Source: Novosphingobium indicum
GTDB lineage: Bacteria > Pseudomonadota > Alphaproteobacteria > Sphingomonadales > Sphingomonadaceae
Direction: 5' to 3'
NCBI RefSeq assembly: GCF_014645195.1
Contig: NZ_BMLK01000009.1
Span: 62,001-126,000, forward strand
DNA length: 64,000 nt
Shown: positions 45,479 to 53,787 of the stretch, in pieces
Layout: each line of letters starts with the position of its first letter
Numbering within the stretch: position 1 is the first letter of the stretch
The notes under the pieces: generated by a model
Told to the model about the DNA's origin: nothing
What the model saw: the letters and a program-made list of their open reading frames with translations, nothing else
Databases searched by the model: none
Translations under genes and position numbers: made by a program

Positions 45479-47250
45479 TCTTCGCTCACTTCCTGCGGGA
45501 TCAGCGGCTTGAGGTCGGAAATATCGATATCGCGCGTCTCGTCAGGCATGATTCCGAGCAGCGGCCCGATGCGGGGAACAAGGCGACCGATGGCCGGCGC
45601 CGCATTCCATGCCGCCGTGCGCTGGTAGGACGTCGCCGGGGTACCCTGCGGCTCGTCCATCATAGCGACAACCACATAGCGCGGGCGATCCATCGGGAAG
45701 GCGGCGGCGAAGGTCGTGATCAGGGCATGCCGGCGGTAGCCGCCCACGCCCGGTTTTTCGGCCGACCCCGTCTTGCCGCCGATGCGGAAGCCGGGAGCAG
45801 CCGCTTTCCGTCCAGTACCGAACTTCACGATCATGCGCAGTAACTGGCGGATGCGCGCACTCGTCGCTGCCGTGAACACGCGGCGACCGGCAGGCACTTC
45901 GGACGGATCGAGCTTTTCCAGCGTCGCCGGGCGCCAGATGCCGCCATTGACCAGCGCGGCATAGGCCGAGGCAAGGTGCATGGGGGTCACGGCAATGCCA
46001 TGCCCGTACGACACCGTCATGGTGCGCAGCCGCGGCCACTTGCCGGTGGGCCAGATCGGAAAGCCGCGCGCGGGCAGCTCGACCGAGGGACGCTCGTTCA
46101 TCCCGAGCGATTCCATCGTCTTCTTGAGGCGTACCCCCCCCAGCTCATCGGCAATCTCGGACATTACGATGTTCGAGGAATGGATGAGCGCCTGCGGTGC
46201 GTTCAGCGTCGAACCGTAGCTGTGGTCATCGTGAATGGTAAACCGGCCGACATGGAGCGGCGTAGCCGGCCAGCGGCGCCCCAGATCGGTGATCGTGCCG
46301 GCATCGAGCGCAGCCGCCACAGTGATCGGCTTGAAGGTGGAGCCCAGTTCGTAAACCTGGTTGGTCACGCGGTTGAAGCCCCGCGGGACTTCGCCCTGCC
46401 GTGCCTCGGCATCGCTGACCATCATGTCTTCGGGCTGGACATGGTTGGGATCGAACGAAGGCAGCGACGCAAGAGCCAGCACTTCGCCGGTATCCACGTC
46501 GAGAACGACACCGCCCGCGCCCTTGGCCTGGCTCAGTGTCATGGCCTTGCTCAGTTCGTCTTCCAGCGCACTCTGAACACGGAAGTCGATGGAGAGCACC
46601 GAAGGATGGGTGCGACCGTCCATGCCGGTCAACTGCTTGTTGAAGACCTGCTCCATGCCGATGTGGCCCTTGCCGTCGCTGTCGACGTAGCCGAGCACAT
46701 GCGCGGCCAAGGAGCCCTGCGGGTAGAAACGCGTCGTCTCGCGGGGGTATTCCAGCGCCGGCTCGCCCAGCGCGTGCACCCGGTTCGCCTCTTCCGGCAG
46801 GATCGAGCGGCGAAGATAGCCCGGCTTGCCCGACGCGAGCTGCTCCAAGACTTCGCGCCGATCGAGATCGGGGAAGATGCGCAGCAGGCCGTCGGCGATT
46901 TCCTCGGGCGAATGGATCAGCGGCGCCCCCTCGGTCATCGCCTCGGGGTTGAACCACAGCGAATAGACGCGGAAGTCACGCGCCAGCGCGACGCCGTTGC
47001 GATCGACGATCTCTCCGCGGTCCGGCACTAGCGAAGCACCCAGCTCGCCGCGATGCGTCGTCGCCCCGGTCGCGCCCAGATAGCCGATACGCGTGAATGC
47101 CCCGATCGCGACGAGGACGAACACGCCGAGCACCCAAAGCGTACGCAACTTGGCGACCAGCAGCGTGCGCTGCCGGATATTCACCAGCTTGCACCGCCCC
47201 GTCGCGACGGTCATGGGGATCGACCCTATCGCAAATGCCGGAGCGTTCAC
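45475..47250 (-). CDS. ftsI: Septal transpeptidase FtsI (PBP3)
   Basis: The 591-residue class B penicillin-binding protein crosslinks septal peptidoglycan. It has one N-terminal membrane helix (about 37 to 57), a pedestal domain, and the active-site motifs STFK (304 to 307), SSN (358 to 360) and KTG (493 to 495). A GTG start at 47250 overlaps the ftsL stop (TAGTG); an ATG 36 bases later (MTVATG) is possible but has no ribosome site. It lies in an operon with murE. Confidence 0.95.
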   Translation of the reverse strand: MNAPAFAIGSIPMTVATGRCKLVNIRQRTLLVAKLRTLWVLGVFVLVAIGAFTRIGYLGATGATTHRGELGASLVPDRGEIVDRNGVALARDFRVYSLWFNPEAMTEGAPLIHSPEEIADGLLRIFPDLDRREVLEQLASGKPGYLRRSILPEEANRVHALGEPALEYPRETTRFYPQGSLAAHVLGYVDSDGKGHIGMEQVFNKQLTGMDGRTHPSVLSIDFRVQSALEDELSKAMTLSQAKGAGGVVLDVDTGEVLALASLPSFDPNHVQPEDMMVSDAEARQGEVPRGFNRVTNQVYELGSTFKPITVAAALDAGTITDLGRRWPATPLHVGRFTIHDDHSYGSTLNAPQALIHSSNIVMSEIADELGGVRLKKTMESLGMNERPSVELPARGFPIWPTGKWPRLRTMTVSYGHGIAVTPMHLASAYAALVNGGIWRPATLEKLDPSEVPAGRRVFTAATSARIRQLLRMIVKFGTGRKAAAPGFRIGGKTGSAEKPGVGGYRRHALITTFAAAFPMDRPRYVVVAMMDEPQGTPATSYQRTAAWNAAPAIGRLVPRIGPLLGIMPDETRDIDISDLKPLIPQEVSEE

Positions 47251-47789
47251 TACTGCGCAGCCTCCGCCACTTCGATCCGGGCCAGACGCTTGCCGAGCGC
47301 GTCGGCATCGCGTGCCAGGTCTTCGCGCTCGGCTTTGCTCTGTTCGCTTTCCCTTGCACCGGCTTCAGGCATGGCTGCCGCCGTGGCGCCCGATATCGGA
47401 GACACCATCGCCAGAAGCGAAGAACCGGAGCTTTGCGCATCTGCCTTTTCGGCATTGGCAAACAGGATCGGCTGCGGAGCGCCGGGCCCAGCGGCCTTGC
47501 CGAGCGCGGCAAGCTGACGCTCACCTTCGATGTACTGACCTGCAACAGGGGCCTTGTACCCGAACTCGAGATCGTTGAGCTGCTTGAGCGCCTGCTGGTT
47601 GGAGCGGGTCTGGAACTCGGTCTGCAGGAAGTCGATGTCCTGCTGCACCCAGACGATGCGCTTTTCGGCGTCGTAGACCTGGCTCTTCACCGCGTTGACC
47701 CGCAGCATGAGCGCGATCGTCAGCGCGCCGCACAACAGCAGCACAGAGACCCATCCAATCGAACGAATACGGTCGCTTGTCAGGTTCAT
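47250..47789 (-). CDS. ftsL: FtsL-like division protein
   Basis: The 179-residue bitopic protein sits in the ftsL position between rsmH and ftsI. It has one membrane helix (about 11 to 29) and a leucine/glutamine-rich coiled-coil region (about 33 to 75, [17 protein letters not shown] in part). It is longer than the usual 90 to 130 residues: an Ala/Pro-rich tail from about 80 ends in a charged helical segment. The call rests mainly on position and topology. Confidence 0.82.
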   Translation of the reverse strand: MNLTSDRIRSIGWVSVLLLCGALTIALMLRVNAVKSQVYDAEKRIVWVQQDIDFLQTEFQTRSNQQALKQLNDLEFGYKAPVAGQYIEGERQLAALGKAAGPGAPQPILFANAEKADAQSSGSSLLAMVSPISGATAAAMPEAGARESEQSKAEREDLARDADALGKRLARIEVAEAAQ

Positions 47790-48772
47790 GCGGCACTCCT
47801 GTGGGTATCTCGGGCCGGGGCATCGGTACGCACCGCACTGCGCAGGGTTGCGGAGCGGGAACGGGGGTTCACGGCGAGTTCGGCTTCGCCGGGACGGATC
47901 GCCTTGGAAACGCAGGTGAAGGTCGCGGGATGGTCGGCTGCGACTTGCGGGAGGTGCCGTGAGGTCGTCTGCCCCGCACCGCTGGCATCGCGCAGGAAGC
48001 GCTTGACCTTGCGGTCTTCGAGGCTGTGAAACGAGACCACCGCCAGACGGCCACCTGAACGCAGCACCGTCTCCGCGCCCATCAGGCCCGCATCGAGCTC
48101 GTCGAGTTCGCCGTTTACGTGGATGCGGATCGCCTGAAAGCTGCGCGTCGCCGGATCCTTGGGCGCACCGGGCCGGTAGCCCAGCGCCTTGCGCACCACC
48201 CGCGCCAGTTCCCCGGTCGTCTCCAGCGGCCGGGCAGCGACGATCGCGCGGGCAACGCGGCGCGACTGGCGCTCTTCGCCATAAAGGTAGAGCACGTCCG
48301 CGATCTCGGCTTCATCCGCCTCGTTGAGGAAGTCGGCAGCTGACGGCCCTTCCTGGCTCATGCGCATGTCGAGAGGACCGTCGGACGCAAAGGCGAAGCC
48401 GCGCTCGGCCTGGTCGAGCTGCATCGACGAGACGCCGATGTCCATCACCACGCCGTCGACCTTGTCGACATCGATCTCGGCAAGGCTTTCGACCATCTCC
48501 GAAAAACGGCGGGGGTGCAGAACCAGACGGGGCGGGTCGCACTCCAGTTCAGGCCATTTCGAAGGATTGGCACGAATCGCCGCAATCGCATCGGGATCGC
48601 GATCGAAAGCATGAACCGTCGCGCCGGCATCGAGCAGGCGGCGGGTGTAGCCGCCCGCACCGAGCGTCGCGTCGACCATGACATCGCCGGGCTCGATCTC
48701 CAACGCAGAGACCACCTCGTCGAGCAGGACGGGAATATGGGGCGAACCCTCGTGCATGCCAGCACCGCTCAC
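47786..48772 (-). CDS. rsmH: 16S rRNA m4C1402 methyltransferase
   Basis: The 328-residue SAM enzyme methylates N4 of C1402 in 16S rRNA. It has [13 protein letters not shown], the SAM motif [14 protein letters not shown] (about 34 to 47), [26 protein letters not shown] and the [14 protein letters not shown] motif near the C-terminus. It overlaps mraZ and ftsL by 4 bases each. Confidence 0.95.
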   Translation of the reverse strand: MSGAGMHEGSPHIPVLLDEVVSALEIEPGDVMVDATLGAGGYTRRLLDAGATVHAFDRDPDAIAAIRANPSKWPELECDPPRLVLHPRRFSEMVESLAEIDVDKVDGVVMDIGVSSMQLDQAERGFAFASDGPLDMRMSQEGPSAADFLNEADEAEIADVLYLYGEERQSRRVARAIVAARPLETTGELARVVRKALGYRPGAPKDPATRSFQAIRIHVNGELDELDAGLMGAETVLRSGGRLAVVSFHSLEDRKVKRFLRDASGAGQTTSRHLPQVAADHPATFTCVSKAIRPGEAELAVNPRSRSATLRSAVRTDAPARDTHRSAA

Positions 48773-49272
48773 TTCTTCTTGGCCTTGGCGAGTTCGGCTT
48801 CGGCCATCGAGCGGCAGATCTCGATCGCGCCTTCGAGCACGGGATCCTCGGATTCCTTGTAGAGTTCTTCGGGGTTCCAGATCGTGATGACGTTGCCGAC
48901 GCCCTGGAAGTAGACCTGGTCGCCGATGTTGGCGAGGCGCGCCATTCCGTCGGGCATGACGAAGCGGCCGCTGCCATCGAAAGGCACTTCCTGGAAGGTG
49001 TAGAGAGCCATCGCCTGCTTCACGCGGTTGAAAGGGCGCCCGGCGGCATCGGCGCGCGCCTGCTCGCGGTCCAGTTCGGCCTCGAACTCATCGATCCGCG
49101 AAAGACCGAAGCCGACAAGGCACTTCCAGTCGGGGAACTTCGCGAGGCACAGCACGTCCTTGCCGCTGGATTCACGCACCTTGGCGCGAAGCGAGCTCGG
49201 CAGCACGAAGCGGTTCTTGTCGCGAAGAAGCGAGAAGCCCTGCCCGTGATAAGATACTGGCTGCCCAGCCAT
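48769..49272 (-). CDS. mraZ: Transcriptional regulator MraZ
   Basis: The 167-residue protein has two tandem SpoVT-AbrB repeats with DNA-contact patterns ([14 protein letters not shown] near 15 to 28; [16 protein letters not shown] near 92 to 107). MraZ autoregulates the dcw operon through TGGGN repeats in several bacteria. The start at 49272 is where conservation begins; its ribosome site is weak. Candidate boxes lie upstream in both orientations. Confidence 0.93.
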   Translation of the reverse strand: MAGQPVSYHGQGFSLLRDKNRFVLPSSLRAKVRESSGKDVLCLAKFPDWKCLVGFGLSRIDEFEAELDREQARADAAGRPFNRVKQAMALYTFQEVPFDGSGRFVMPDGMARLANIGDQVYFQGVGNVITIWNPEELYKESEDPVLEGAIEICRSMAEAELAKAKKK

Positions 49273-49609
49273 GCGCCCCGTTTCACCCCTTAGGTCATCG
49301 TCCCGAGAACGACCGACCCCGCGCCCCGCCGCAGACCCGCACGGAAGGGTTCCGCATCCACACAAGGGACGCGGCGAGACTCAGCCATTTCGATTGGCTG
49401 TATTCTTATAACGGGAAATTTAGGGATAAAAGGGAAATGTGGGGAAAGATGGGAATTTATCCACCAAACCGATTACCCTGCAGTTCGCTCTTTCAGTTCA
49501 TTACAGAATTCGCATATCACGAGGTCTGAATTTTCCCTTTTAATTTCAGTGACTAATTAGAATTTCCAGCCAATCCCAAAATATCCCCATTTTGGACCGA
49601 CCGATCCCT
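49273..49609. promoter_or_regulatory. dcw promoter region with candidate MraZ boxes
   Basis: This 337-base AT-rich gap upstream of mraZ holds no gene. On the plus strand five GGG triplets recur at 49413, 49423, 49432, 49442 and 49451, at 9 to 10 base spacing. On the mraZ-sense strand, TGGGG (49585 to 49589), TGGGA (49574 to 49578) and TGGAA (49564 to 49568) recur at 10 to 11 base spacing. TGGGN repeats at about 10 bases are the known MraZ target. Which set is used cannot be told. Confidence 0.45.
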
Positions 49610-50425
49610 TCACATCCCCATTCTCGTTCGATGGAGCAGGTCTTCCAGCGCCGCCTTCCCTGCTGCTACCCCCTTCGAATCCAAAGGGTTTTCGAGAAAG
49701 GCCGCATCGGCCACGGCAATGACGCGTCCCTGACCCGACTGGCAGTCGGCCAGCAGTCCTTCCGCCTCGAGGAAACAGGTCGCGACTGCATCCCCACCTT
49801 TCCCCGATGCAGCGCCCTCTCCGGATTTCCCCAAAAGGCGGAAACGCCCCGAAAGGTTCACCGGCAAGGCAACGCCATCAACGGAGACTGCGTGCTCTCC
49901 CGCCTCCTGAGCCTCGTCGAACTCCAGTTCAAGCCCCCATCGGGCCAGAATGGGCGAGAGCATGGCAATATCCTGCGGCCGGCGCGGATCGCCGGGCGCA
50001 AACGCCGAGTCCGCAGTCAGCATCGGATCGGCCAGCAGCAGCACATGCCCGCCCTCGCGCACCCAGTCATCTAGCGCGACGTTCTCCTGCGGCGATAGCG
50101 GGCGCGGCTGTGCGATTACCAGCGTCGCGTCCTGCGGCAACGGCAACGTTCCGTCAGAAGCCGCCAGCGTATCGAGGGGAACGAATTCCCCATGCGACTT
50201 CAGGACCGGCAAGGCCCAGTGAACCGGACCGTCGGACGCCAGGAGGCTGCCGATGTCAGCGCTCTCGTTCCAGGCAATCGGCAGGCTGGTGTACAGCCCC
50301 AGGGTATATGCATCGCCCTTGTCTGCCTGCGAGGCGCCGCCCTGCCCGCATGCAGCGAGCAGCACCGGAGCCAGACAGGCAAGGAGCGACTTACTGGCGG
50401 GGCGCCAGCGGATCGGCCAGGTCAC
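49610..50425 (-). CDS. GldG-like / DUF4350-type lipoprotein
   Basis: The 271-residue protein has a lipoprotein signal (basic start, then LLACLAPVLLAAC, lipid Cys at about 26) and a soluble domain with LVIAQPRPLSPQENVALDDWVREGGHVLLLADP (given in part; about 95 to 130). This pattern is that of GATase-like domains in GldG/DUF4350 transport accessory proteins. Its GTG start at 50425 lies inside the end of the upstream gene (35-base overlap). The function is unknown. It lies just before the dcw promoter. Confidence 0.65.
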   Translation of the reverse strand: MTWPIRWRPASKSLLACLAPVLLAACGQGGASQADKGDAYTLGLYTSLPIAWNESADIGSLLASDGPVHWALPVLKSHGEFVPLDTLAASDGTLPLPQDATLVIAQPRPLSPQENVALDDWVREGGHVLLLADPMLTADSAFAPGDPRRPQDIAMLSPILARWGLELEFDEAQEAGEHAVSVDGVALPVNLSGRFRLLGKSGEGAASGKGGDAVATCFLEAEGLLADCQSGQGRVIAVADAAFLENPLDSKGVAAGKAALEDLLHRTRMGM

Positions 50426-50759
50426 GGGGATTCGGCGTTGTGGCGACCGTCGGCTTCGGCGTCGGGCTCGGCTCGGATGCCGGGACCACACCGATATCGG
50501 CCAGCGGATCGGTAGCCTGCTTCTTCGGCTTGGAATCGGCAGCCACGACTTCGCGAATAGGATCTTCGCTGTCGGCCAGCCTTGCGCGGTCCATGATGAT
50601 ATTGGCAAGGCCGACCAGCAGAAGCATCGCGCACAGGCCGAACAGCCCTACTTGCAGGCGGTGCACAGCCTGCGCACGCAGTTCGCGGGCGCCCGGAGAC
50701 GCATAGTGCTGCGGAGTCTTGATGGGCTCGATCATCTGAGGCGGAAGCCTTCCTGCCAT
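50391..50759 (-). CDS. Small single-pass membrane protein of unknown function
   Basis: The 122-residue protein has an amphipathic N-terminus, one transmembrane helix (about 36 to 54, VGLFGLCAMLLLVGLANII), and a Pro/Thr/Ser-rich C-terminal half. I do not recognise the family. It overlaps the downstream lipoprotein gene by 35 bases and follows cysK by 15 bases, so it may be in a cysK-led operon. The reading frame is clear of stops and matches the start-and-stop overlap pattern of real neighbours. Confidence 0.6.
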   Translation of the reverse strand: MAGRLPPQMIEPIKTPQHYASPGARELRAQAVHRLQVGLFGLCAMLLLVGLANIIMDRARLADSEDPIREVVAADSKPKKQATDPLADIGVVPASEPSPTPKPTVATTPNPRDLADPLAPRQ

Positions 50760-50774
50760 GTGCTCCGGTTTACC

Positions 50775-51773
50775 TCAGCTTTGCAGCCAGGGGAAGACCG
50801 GAAGCCCCTTCTTCTCAAGCCACGCCGGATTGTAGAGCGAGGAGAGGTAGCGGAAACCTGTGTCGCACAGGATCGTCGCGATGCGCGAGCCGGGGCCGAG
50901 CTGCTTGCCCAGCGCCACCGCGCCCGCCACGTTGATGCCCGAGGACAGCCCAAGGCACAGCCCCTCTTCCGAGAGCAGGCGCCGCACCCATTCGAGGCCC
51001 TCCTCGTCGGAAATGCGAAACTGCGTATCGATGGGCGCACCTTCGAGGTTGGCGGTGATGCGTCCCTGCCCGATGCCTTCGGCAACCGAGGAGCCTTCCG
51101 CCTTCAACTCGCCATGGGCGAAGTAGTTGTAGAGCGCGGCGCCATGCGGATCGGTGAGCGCGATGGTGATCTTCTCGTCGAACGCCTTCAGCCCCATGCC
51201 GGTGCCGGCAATCGTGCCGCCGGTGCCCGCCGCACAGGTGAAGCCGTCGATGCGGCCTTCCAGCTGTGCCCACAGCTCGGGCGCGGTGCTTTCGATGTGC
51301 GCCTTGCGGTTGGCGATGTTGTCGAACTGGTTCGCCCAAACCGCGCCTTCGGTCTCTTCGGCGAGACGGCGCGAGGTGTGGACGAAGTGCCCGGGATTGG
51401 AGAACTTCGTGGGCGGAACGAGGACCAGCTCGGCCTTGAGCGCCCGCAGCGTGTCCATCTTTTCCTTGGACTGGTTCTCCGGCATCACGATCACGGACTT
51501 GTAGCCGAGCGCATTGGCAACCAGCGCAATGCCGATTCCCGTGTTGCCCGCAGTGCCTTCGACGATCGTGCCGCCCGGTTCGAGCAGCCCTTTCGCCTCG
51601 GCATCGCGCACGATCCACAGCGCGGCGCGGTCTTTCACCGAGGCGCCGGGATTCGCGAATTCACACTTGCCCCAGATCTCGCAACCGGCCGCCTCGCTCG
51701 GTCCCTTCAGCAGGACGAGCGGCGTGTTGCCGATAAGATCGAGCGTGGAGCGCTTGGGTTTTGGTGCAGTCAT
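50775..51773 (-). CDS. cysK: Cysteine synthase family PLP enzyme
   Basis: The 332-residue protein joins O-acetylserine and sulfide to form cysteine. It has the PLP lysine K47 in NPGASVKDRAA, the substrate loop EGTAGNTGIG (EPTSGNTG in typical CysK) and the phosphate loop GTGGTIAGTG (about 187 to 196). The T-A-G-N-T-G variant occurs in some cysteine synthase and cystathionine beta-synthase-like enzymes, so a related beta-replacement reaction is possible. It starts a possible operon with the small membrane protein. Confidence 0.88.
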   Translation of the reverse strand: MTAPKPKRSTLDLIGNTPLVLLKGPSEAAGCEIWGKCEFANPGASVKDRAALWIVRDAEAKGLLEPGGTIVEGTAGNTGIGIALVANALGYKSVIVMPENQSKEKMDTLRALKAELVLVPPTKFSNPGHFVHTSRRLAEETEGAVWANQFDNIANRKAHIESTAPELWAQLEGRIDGFTCAAGTGGTIAGTGMGLKAFDEKITIALTDPHGAALYNYFAHGELKAEGSSVAEGIGQGRITANLEGAPIDTQFRISDEEGLEWVRRLLSEEGLCLGLSSGINVAGAVALGKQLGPGSRIATILCDTGFRYLSSLYNPAWLEKKGLPVFPWLQS

Positions 51774-51864
51774 GGGGCGGAATTAGGAAGTGCAGACGAA
51801 AGGCGCAATTGAAATGCGCCTTTGCCCCTCGCAAGAGAAACTTCCACCGCCCCCGAAAGGCAAG

Positions 51865-51890
51865 AAAAGCCGGCCCGAGGGCCGGCTTTT
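51865..51890. terminator. Bidirectional terminator between cysK and ferredoxin genes
   Basis: Arms AAAAGCCGGCC and GGCCGGCTTTT (51865 to 51875 and 51880 to 51890) enclose a CGAG loop. On the minus strand the stem ends in TTTTCTT, 4 bases after the ferredoxin stop. It ends the ferredoxin transcript and could work in both directions. Confidence 0.88.
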
Positions 51891-51893
51891 TCC

Positions 51894-52211
51894 TCAGTCT
51901 TCCTGAGCGATGGTGACCTTGCAGCCTTCGAGGGCTGCGGTCACCGGCACCTGGCAGGACAGGCGCGAATATTCGTTGCGGTGGTCAGAGCTGTCGAGCA
52001 GGTCGTTCTCGTCCTCGCTCATGGCCGGCAGCTTGTCCATGTAGGCCGGGTCGATGTGGACGTGGCAGGTCGCACACGAGCAGCAACCGCCGCACAGCGC
52101 CAGCAGCTCATCGAAGCCGGCGTCACGGATGGTCTCCATGAGAGTGCGGCCTTCGTTGGCCTCCAGGCTCGATTCTTCACCCGACTGATTTACGACAATG
52201 ATCTGCGGCAT
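51894..52211 (-). CDS. Adrenodoxin-type [2Fe-2S] ferredoxin
   Basis: The 105-residue ferredoxin has cysteines C40, C46, C49 and C86 in the C-x5-C-x2-C-x36-C pattern of vertebrate-type (adrenodoxin, putidaredoxin) ferredoxins, with an extra C43 and C44 pair. Such proteins feed electrons to cytochrome P450s or to Fe-S assembly (Fdx). The ATG at 52211 fits conserved length; a GTG two codons earlier is an alternative. It is monocistronic and divergent from the glycosylase gene across a 17-base palindrome. It may serve the P450 at 18600, but no ferredoxin reductase is near. Confidence 0.9.
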   Translation of the reverse strand: MPQIIVVNQSGEESSLEANEGRTLMETIRDAGFDELLALCGGCCSCATCHVHIDPAYMDKLPAMSEDENDLLDSSDHRNEYSRLSCQVPVTAALEGCKVTIAQED

Positions 52212-52227
52212 GCTCACAAGTCCCCTT

Positions 52228-52244
52228 TGATACACTGTGTATCA
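52228..52244. promoter_or_regulatory. 17-base palindrome between divergent ferredoxin and glycosylase genes
   Basis: TGATACACTGTGTATCA has perfect 8-base arms around one central base. It is 17 bases upstream of the ferredoxin start and 74 upstream of the glycosylase start. Such symmetry within a divergent promoter is a strong sign of a dimeric repressor or activator site. It does not match the alphaproteobacterial LexA box (GTTC-N7-GTTC). The cognate factor is unknown. Confidence 0.6.
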
Positions 52245-52317
52245 CAAATGCAATGATAGGCGCTTTTGCCGCAGGCTGCTAAAGGCTGCAACCCGCTTTT
52301 GCAAGGTAGCCGAAATC

Positions 52318-52935
52318 ATGGGTCTCTCCGCCGAACAACTAAAATCCGGTCTCGACGCCATCGCGGCAACGCAGCCGGAGATGGCGCGCGCGCTCTCGAT
52401 CGCCGGTTATCCCGAGCCGCGCATCCGCCCGACGGGCTATGCAACGCTGCTGCGCACGATCGTCGGACAGCAGGTGAGCGTGGCTGCCGCAGCCTCGGTC
52501 TGGGCCAAGCTGGAGGCGCTGCTGGGCGAAGGAATACCCCCCGAAGACCTGCTTGCCGCCGAGTTCGACGCGCTGCGCGGCTGCGGCCTTTCGCGCCAGA
52601 AACAGGGCTATGCCCGCTCGCTGTGCGAACTGGTCGTCGCCGGTAGCCTGAACCTCGAAGCGCTGCCCGAAGACGACGAGGAAGCGATCGCCGAACTCGT
52701 GCAGATCAAGGGCATCGGCCGCTGGTCCGCCGAGATCTACCTGCTCTTCGCCGTGGGCCGCCCGGACATCTGGCCCGCCGGGGACCTCGCGGTGCAGGCC
52801 GGTCTGCACAAGATCCTGAAGCTGGACGCCCGCCCGAGCGAGAAGGAAACCCGCCAGCTCGCCGAAGACTGGCGCCCCCATCGCGGATCGGCGGCGATCT
52901 TCACCTGGCACTGCTACAACAACGCGGCGCTGTAA
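52318..52935 (+). CDS. AlkA-like DNA-3-methyladenine glycosylase (HhH-GPD)
   Basis: The 205-residue protein has the helix-hairpin-helix of the HhH-GPD superfamily (LVQIKGIGRWSA, 127 to 138) and the catalytic Asp D156 (PAGDLAVQ). It removes alkylated purines by flipping the base out. It lacks the N-terminal TBP-like domain of E. coli AlkA, so it is a short form. The start at 52318 is chosen by conservation; an upstream in-frame ATG at 52237 would lie inside the promoter palindrome. An oxidation-damage role is less likely because no Fe-S cluster cysteines are present. Confidence 0.85.
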   Translation: MGLSAEQLKSGLDAIAATQPEMARALSIAGYPEPRIRPTGYATLLRTIVGQQVSVAAAASVWAKLEALLGEGIPPEDLLAAEFDALRGCGLSRQKQGYARSLCELVVAGSLNLEALPEDDEEAIAELVQIKGIGRWSAEIYLLFAVGRPDIWPAGDLAVQAGLHKILKLDARPSEKETRQLAEDWRPHRGSAAIFTWHCYNNAAL

Positions 52936-53309
52936 CACCGCAAACTTCTCTAAGTTTGTCGACTCCGGCCACGGCAAGTTTCGGAAATCCCCCGTGATCT
53001 CAGCCTGTTAGAAAGTCGATATCATCGCGCCACAACAACGCGGCGAGATCATGAAAATGGACGGTTCAAGGAGCGCGGCAACACGAGTGCCGCGCGCAGT
53101 GTGACGTCCGGCAGGAGTGTAGGAAAGCGCCGGCCCTATTCGCAACACCCGCGGCGCTCCGCTGCCGGATAGCGCCCTACGGTAACGCGGCAGCAGCTGG
53201 CCGGGATTTCGGTCTCATCCGCCATCGGGGTCGACATCTCGGGCGCCTCAGGCCAGCCATGTCCGGCGCAAGGATCGTCTGCCAGCCCCTGCCGGATGGT
53301 GCGGGGCGC
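52936..53309. other. 374-base gap without a recognisable gene
   Basis: Between the glycosylase gene and the cytochrome c gene I see no credible gene on either strand. A small hairpin CAAACTT-CTCT-AAGTTTG (52941 to 52958) lies 5 bases after the glycosylase stop but lacks a T-tract. A second hairpin GCGCGGCA-N7-TGCCGCGC is at 53073 to 53095. The only short frame with a start (53051 to 53104, 17 codons) has no support. Confidence 0.4.
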
Positions 53310-53726
53310 CTATTTCAGGGTCAGCAGATAGTCGACGACCTGCTTGCGCCGGGCCGGGTCCGAAATCCCCATGAACGGCATCTTGGTGCCGGGAACGGTC
53401 TTCTGAGGCGACGTCAGCCACTTGTCGAGCGTAGCCGCGTTCCAGGTGAGGCCGGAGGCCTTCAGCGCTTCGCTGTAGGTATAGCCCGGCAAAGTGCCAG
53501 CCTGGCGCCCAGCCACACCTGCGAGGCTGGGACCGAGACGCATCTGCCCCGGCTCCGTCGAATGGCACCCGGCGCAGACGGCGAAAGCCTGCGGCCGGTC
53601 CGGCGAAGCTGCTGCGGATGCCTCTGCCGCGATCGGATCGGTGCCGGTAGCGCCCAACGCCATCAGCAGCGGAACGGCCGCGGCGGGCAAAGTCGTCTTG
53701 AACAATGTCTTCATCTGCTGGTTCAT
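53310..53726 (-). CDS. Periplasmic c-type cytochrome (class I)
   Basis: The 138-residue protein has an export signal and a mono-heme CxxCH site (C51-A-G-C54-H55), with the distal ligand Met at 116 (GTKMPFMG). It resembles small cytochrome c carriers such as c2/c552. It starts 61 bases after the katG stop and could be cotranscribed. A role as electron carrier in the periplasm is certain only in general; a partner for peroxide reduction is inferred. Maturation would need the ccm system, part of which is at 57690. Confidence 0.88.
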   Translation of the reverse strand: MNQQMKTLFKTTLPAAAVPLLMALGATGTDPIAAEASAAASPDRPQAFAVCAGCHSTEPGQMRLGPSLAGVAGRQAGTLPGYTYSEALKASGLTWNAATLDKWLTSPQKTVPGTKMPFMGISDPARRKQVVDYLLTLK

Positions 53727-53787
53727 GCGATCGATGGAAATGGAAGAAGGCGGGCGGCCGCTCGCGTCGGCCGCCCGCCCCGCTTGC

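Noticed and set aside
53051-53104. A 17-codon open frame in the glycosylase-cytochrome gap
   Set aside because: No ribosome site, no conservation that can be judged, and it lies next to a hairpin; not enough to call a gene.
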